Positions 60,131 through 64,000 of a stretch of 64,000 nt of DNA are shown here, one piece after another. The position numbers and the translations under genes are program-made. How positions within the stretch are numbered: the stretch's first letter is position 1; each line of letters starts with the position of its first letter. Under the pieces are notes generated by a model, which saw only the letters and a list, made by a program, of their open reading frames with translations, was not told where the DNA came from and searched no databases. The DNA is from Arthrobacter sp. SPG23 (GTDB taxonomy: Bacteria > Actinomycetota > Actinomycetes > Actinomycetales > Micrococcaceae): contig NZ_JYCN01000008.1 in the NCBI RefSeq assembly GCF_000876655.1, forward strand, positions 1 to 64,000, read 5' to 3'.

Positions 60131-61927
60131 GTGAGTTTCAGTCCGCAGAACCCGAGCCAGCATTTCACCCCGAAGGGCACGTTTGAACTCAACGCCCCCG
60201 GCCTGCAACACGATCCCCTCTGGTACCGCAAAGCAGTGTTCTACGAAGTCCTGGTCCGTGGCTTTGCTGACGGAAACGGCGACGGTTCCGGCGACTTCCA
60301 CGGGCTAATCGACAAACTGGACTACCTGCAGTGGCTGGGTGTCGATTGCCTCTGGCTGCCGCCGTTCTTCCAGTCGCCGCTCCGTGACGGCGGCTACGAC
60401 ATCTCTGACTACAACTCCGTCCTGGACGAGTTCGGCACCATCAGCGACTTCAAGCGGCTCGTAGCCGAGGCGCACGCCCGCGGCGTGCGCGTCATCATTG
60501 ACCTGCCGCTGAACCACACCTCGGACCAGCACCCGTGGTTCCAGGAGTCCCGCAAGGACCCGGACGGGCCGTTCGGCGACTTCTACGTCTGGAGCGACAC
60601 CGACGAGAAGTACCAGGATGCCCGCATCATCTTCGTGGACACCGAGGAATCCAACTGGACCTTCGACCCCATCCGGCGGCAGTTCTTCTGGCACCGGTTC
60701 TTCAGCCACCAGCCCGACCTGAATTTTGAGAACCCCAAAGTCATCGACGCCCTTTTCGACGTCGTCAGGTTCTGGCTGGATCAGGGGATTGACGGTTTCC
60801 GCGCGGACGCCATCCCGTACCTCTTCGAGGAAGAGGGCACCAACTGCGAGAACCTGCCCGCCACGCACGATTTCCTGCGCAAGCTGCGGAAAATGGTGGA
60901 CGAGAACTACCCGGGCAGGGTCATCATTGCCGAGGCCAACCAGCCGCCTGTCGAGGTGGTGGAGTACTTCGGCACCGAGGAAGAACCCGAATGCCACATG
61001 GCGTTCCACTTCCCCATCATGCCGAGGCTCTACTACGCGCTGCGGGACCAGAAGGCGGCGCCCATCATCGAGACGATGAAGGACACCCCGGACATTCCCG
61101 AAGGCGCCCAGTGGGGCACCTTCCTGCGGAACCACGACGAACTCACCCTGGAAATGGTCACCGCGGACGAACGCGCGGCCATGCTGGGCTGGTACGCGCC
61201 GGACCCCCGCATGCGAGCCAACATCGGCATCCGCCGCAGGCTGGCACCGCTGCTGGATAATTCCCGCTCCGAGATTGAGCTCATCAATGCCCTGCTGCTT
61301 TCGCTCCCGGGCAGCCCGTTCCTGTACTACGGTGATGAAATCGGCATGGGCGACAACATCTGGCTCGAGGACCGTGACGCCGTCCGCACGCCCATGCAGT
61401 GGAACCCGGACCGCAATGCGGGCTTTTCGCACGCGGATCCGGGCAAGCTCTACCTGCCGGTCATCCAGTCGCTGGTGTACAACTACGGCATGGCCAATGT
61501 GGAGGCCGAGGCCGCGCATTCCGGATCGCTGCTCCGGTGGACCCGGCAGATCCTCAGCGTGCGGAAGAACCACCCCGCTTTCGGGCTGGGCACGTTCAAG
61601 CACGTCGAGGCAGATCACGACGTCGTCCTTGCCTACCTGCGGGAACTGGGCCCGGATAATGCTGCGGGAGAAGATGCCGAATCGATCCTGTGCGCGTTCA
61701 ACCTTTCGCAGCACCCCGTGGCCACCACGCTGCGGATTCCGCAGTACGCCGGCCGCGGCCTCCGGGACGTTTTCGGGGGGCAGCCGTTCCCGGCTATCGG
61801 CGACGACGGACGCCTCACGCTGACGCTCGGCAGCCACGATTTCTTCTGGCTGCGAATCCGTTCCGCTGCTTCCAACCCGGCGTCGCCGTTTACCCAGGCC
61901 ATGCCGGTCCTGTCCATCGAAGGCTGA
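60131..61927 (+). CDS. treS: maltose alpha-D-glucosyltransferase (trehalose synthase)
   Basis: The 598-residue GH13_16 enzyme interconverts maltose and trehalose; in the GlgE route it supplies maltose to maltokinase. Asp226 ([10 protein letters not shown]) is the nucleophile and Glu268 (IIAEANQP) the acid/base; [11 protein letters not shown] holds the third acid. [16 protein letters not shown] and [12 protein letters not shown] are typical. The GTG start at 60131 is 5 bases after glgE, with GGAGG before it. The stop is one base before the ATG of the next gene. Confidence 0.97.
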   Translation: MSFSPQNPSQHFTPKGTFELNAPGLQHDPLWYRKAVFYEVLVRGFADGNGDGSGDFHGLIDKLDYLQWLGVDCLWLPPFFQSPLRDGGYDISDYNSVLDEFGTISDFKRLVAEAHARGVRVIIDLPLNHTSDQHPWFQESRKDPDGPFGDFYVWSDTDEKYQDARIIFVDTEESNWTFDPIRRQFFWHRFFSHQPDLNFENPKVIDALFDVVRFWLDQGIDGFRADAIPYLFEEEGTNCENLPATHDFLRKLRKMVDENYPGRVIIAEANQPPVEVVEYFGTEEEPECHMAFHFPIMPRLYYALRDQKAAPIIETMKDTPDIPEGAQWGTFLRNHDELTLEMVTADERAAMLGWYAPDPRMRANIGIRRRLAPLLDNSRSEIELINALLLSLPGSPFLYYGDEIGMGDNIWLEDRDAVRTPMQWNPDRNAGFSHADPGKLYLPVIQSLVYNYGMANVEAEAAHSGSLLRWTRQILSVRKNHPAFGLGTFKHVEADHDVVLAYLRELGPDNAAGEDAESILCAFNLSQHPVATTLRIPQYAGRGLRDVFGGQPFPAIGDDGRLTLTLGSHDFFWLRIRSAASNPASPFTQAMPVLSIEG

Positions 61928-61928
61928 A

Positions 61929-64000
61929 ATGACCCAATCCACACTCAACCCCCCGCTCGCCGAACTGCTCCGCGGCTGGCTCCCGCGCCAGCGCTGGTTC
62001 CCCGTCAAGACGGGCGACTTCACCTTGTCAGCCGTCGGCGGGGTGCGCCTGGACGACGGCAGCGGTGAGGTGGGCCTTGAGGTGTTCCTCGCGGCGGTCA
62101 CCTATCCCACGGCCGACGGCGGCAGCCGCACCGATGTTGTTCAGGTCCCGCTCAGCTATCGCGTGGAGCCCTTGGCCGGCAAGGAGGCTGCGCTGGTCGG
62201 TGAGGGCGTCGACGCAGCCCATGAACGGCGCTGGATTTACGACGCCGTCCACGACCCCGTGTTCGTCTCCGCCTGGCTGGAACTGATGCGCAGCGGCGGC
62301 ACGTCGCCGGAAGGAAAGGCCGTTGGCCATCTGGTCCCCTCCGACTACCGGCTGCCCACCGCCACCGGGACCGTGAAGGTCCTTTCCGGCGAGCAGTCGA
62401 ACAGTTCGGTGATAGTGGACGACGGCGGCTCTGCAGCGATCGTCAAATTCTTCCGCGTGCTGTCCGAAGGACGGAACCCCGAGGTTGAAATCGGGGCTGC
62501 CCTCACACAGGCCAGGACCTCGGAAGTGCCGGCCACGTTGGGATGGGTCACGGGGGAGTGGGAAGCCCCGCTGGGAGGCACCGAGGATAAGCCGCGGGCC
62601 GTTGTAGGCGAACTCGCCGTGGCGCATGAGTTCCTGGCCGGCGGCCGGGACGCCTGGCGGCTGGCCGTTGATGCCGCCAGCTCCGGTAAGGACTTCACTG
62701 CTGAGGCCCATGCCCTGGGCGTGGCCACAGCAACAGTGCACCGGCGCCTGGCCGAGGCGCTGGGCCTGGCCGCGGAATCCGCGCCGGGAAAGGACATAGC
62801 TCCCGGAGTAGTCCAGCGCGTGCGCCAGTCCTGGGCGGAAGCCGGCCCCGCCGTCGGGCCCTATGACGACGCCCTGGCCGGCCTGCTCGGTCAGCTGGAA
62901 GGCAGTAATGCCGGGGCGCTGCAGCGGATCCATGGCGACCTGCACCTGGGACAGATCCTGCAGGTGCCGGGGCATCCCGGGGAGCCGGAGCGCTGGGCCA
63001 TCCTGGACTTCGAAGGCGAGCCGCTGAGGCCCATTGCGGAACGCAACTTCCCGGACGTGCCGCTGCGCGACGTCGTCGGCATGTTGCGGTCTTTCGACTA
63101 CGCCGCCGGTGCCGCCGAACGCGAGCGGGACGGCGTCCATGTACCCGGTTCGTGGGTGGATGACTGCGCCGAGGCGTTCCTGGCGGGATACGGGGAAATC
63201 ACGCCCGGGACCATTGACCGCGGCTCGCCCCTGTTTGTGGCATTGTGGCTGGACAAGGCGTTGTATGAAGTTGTCTATGAGTTGCGGAACAGGCCCGGAT
63301 GGCTGGACATTCCGGTAAATGCATCACGACGTCTCCTCAGCAGTACAGGTTCCGGCGCTTCAGCCGCGGCCGCAGCGGAAGGTAACAAAATGACAGGCTC
63401 AGCACGTACAGACCGGCCCGGGGCACCACTGCAGGTGGACCCGGACACCCTTTCAAAGGTGGCGTCCGGCGAATACCACGCCCCGCACTCCGTCCTGGGC
63501 GCGCACCTTGACGACCACGGCCATGTCACTGTCCGCACCGTCAAGCACCTTGCAGCCTCCGTGTCAGTGGTGACCGCCGCCGGGACGGTGCCGATGACGC
63601 ACGAGGCCAACGGTGTCTGGGCTGCCGTCCTCGAACCCCTGCAGCCGGGCCACGTTCCCGACTACAGGCTGGAGGTAACCTACGAGGGTGCGCCGCCGCA
63701 GGCCACTGACGATCCGTACCACTACCTGCCCACGGTCGGCGAAGTGGACCTGCACCTGATCGGTGAAGGCCGTCACGAGAAGCTGTGGGAGGTGCTGGGC
63801 GCACACGTCCAGCACTACAAGTCTTCCCTCGGCGACGTGGACGGCGTCTCGTTTGCGGTATGGGCGCCGAATGCGCAGGCAGTCAGGGTCAAGGGTGATT
63901 TCAACGCCTGGGACGGCCGGGAGAACTCGATGCGCTCACTGGGCTCATCCGGTGTCTGGGAACTCTTCATCCCCGGTGTTTTAGCAGGGGCGTGCTACAA
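61929..64000 (+). CDS. maltokinase fused to 1,4-alpha-glucan branching enzyme GlgB (partial)
   Basis: One continuous frame from ATG 61929 runs off the window (690 codons seen). Residues 1 to about 460 are a maltokinase (Pep2/Mak): GEQSNSS near 154-160, RIHGDLHLGQ at 333-342 with the catalytic Asp, and ILDFEGEPLRP at 358-368. After an Ala-rich linker (about 465-487) a Met at 488 begins GlgB sequence: KVASGEYHAPHSVLGAH, then YHYLPTVGEVDLHLIGEG and the CBM48 start VSFAVWAPNAQAVRVKGDFN. No stop lies between them. Maltokinase makes maltose-1-phosphate for GlgE; GlgB branches the product. The gene starts one base after treS. Confidence 0.94.
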   Translation, partial: MTQSTLNPPLAELLRGWLPRQRWFPVKTGDFTLSAVGGVRLDDGSGEVGLEVFLAAVTYPTADGGSRTDVVQVPLSYRVEPLAGKEAALVGEGVDAAHERRWIYDAVHDPVFVSAWLELMRSGGTSPEGKAVGHLVPSDYRLPTATGTVKVLSGEQSNSSVIVDDGGSAAIVKFFRVLSEGRNPEVEIGAALTQARTSEVPATLGWVTGEWEAPLGGTEDKPRAVVGELAVAHEFLAGGRDAWRLAVDAASSGKDFTAEAHALGVATATVHRRLAEALGLAAESAPGKDIAPGVVQRVRQSWAEAGPAVGPYDDALAGLLGQLEGSNAGALQRIHGDLHLGQILQVPGHPGEPERWAILDFEGEPLRPIAERNFPDVPLRDVVGMLRSFDYAAGAAERERDGVHVPGSWVDDCAEAFLAGYGEITPGTIDRGSPLFVALWLDKALYEVVYELRNRPGWLDIPVNASRRLLSSTGSGASAAAAAEGNKMTGSARTDRPGAPLQVDPDTLSKVASGEYHAPHSVLGAHLDDHGHVTVRTVKHLAASVSVVTAAGTVPMTHEANGVWAAVLEPLQPGHVPDYRLEVTYEGAPPQATDDPYHYLPTVGEVDLHLIGEGRHEKLWEVLGAHVQHYKSSLGDVDGVSFAVWAPNAQAVRVKGDFNAWDGRENSMRSLGSSGVWELFIPGVLAGACY

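Noticed and set aside
57963-62101. Very long antisense open frames opposite glgE and treS (also opposite cysS, glgX, hmp and recQ)
   Set aside because: They have no recognisable motifs, have the wrong codon-position bias, and lie exactly opposite well-supported genes; they result from high GC content.

Overview
The window is high-GC actinobacterial chromosome, most likely from an Arthrobacter or Pseudarthrobacter-type member of the Micrococcaceae. Evidence for this is the strong GC bias at third codon positions, the carD-ispD-ispF-cysS-rlmB and gpmA-phoU-senX3-regX3 blocks, a proteasome activator of the Bpa/PafE type, the GlgE alpha-glucan pathway, many GTG/TTG starts, and frequent -10 boxes placed 6-7 bases before start codons (leaderless transcripts). 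There is no rRNA operon, CRISPR array, insertion sequence or prophage gene. Three tRNA genes are present: Ser-GCT, Ser-TGA and Thr-CGT.

Layout. 1-4.2 kb: a repeat/hairpin cluster, then a minus-strand group manB, a hypothetical gene, an NsrR-type Fe-S repressor and hmp, with a clear NsrR-like operator before hmp (nitric oxide defence). 4.2-22.3 kb: RecQ helicase with a phosphoribosyltransferase-like tail, a DHA2 exporter, FAD oxidoreductases, a prolyl oligopeptidase, a 1524-residue secreted nuclease/5'-nucleotidase, a VOC protein, a quinone oxidoreductase and a PadR regulator whose promoter lies between two dyads. 22.4-36 kb: cstA-ybdD, bpa with a small downstream partner, an aldo/keto reductase, a frameshifted small gene, a P-type ATPase whose 3' end overlaps a convergent MFS gene, membrane proteins and a HAD-like protein without its nucleophile. 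35.7-45.3 kb: a TAP-type peptidase, holB-tmk, a PLP enzyme, DUF2516, a methyltransferase-like gene, gpmA, and divergent phoU / senX3-regX3 sharing PHO-box-like 11-bp repeats. 45.5-51.3 kb: lipoproteins, carD, ispD, ispF, cysS and rlmB.

52-64 kb is a storage-glucan and trehalose locus: glgX (debranching, broken by one extra T), a secreted RNase Sa-like enzyme with a barstar-like inhibitor, glgP (minus strand), then glgE, treS and a maltokinase fused in frame to the branching enzyme GlgB, which runs off the window. Together TreS (trehalose to maltose), maltokinase (maltose to maltose-1-phosphate), GlgE (polymer extension), GlgB (branching), and GlgP/GlgX (breakdown) form a nearly complete GlgE cycle.

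The observations most worth following are the RNase/barstar pair inside the glucan locus, the maltokinase-GlgB fusion, the two homopolymer frameshifts (glgX and a small gene at 27.4 kb), the RecQ-PRTase fusion, the nucleophile-less HAD protein, the bpa neighbour, and the intergenic repeat cluster at 0.18-0.28 kb.
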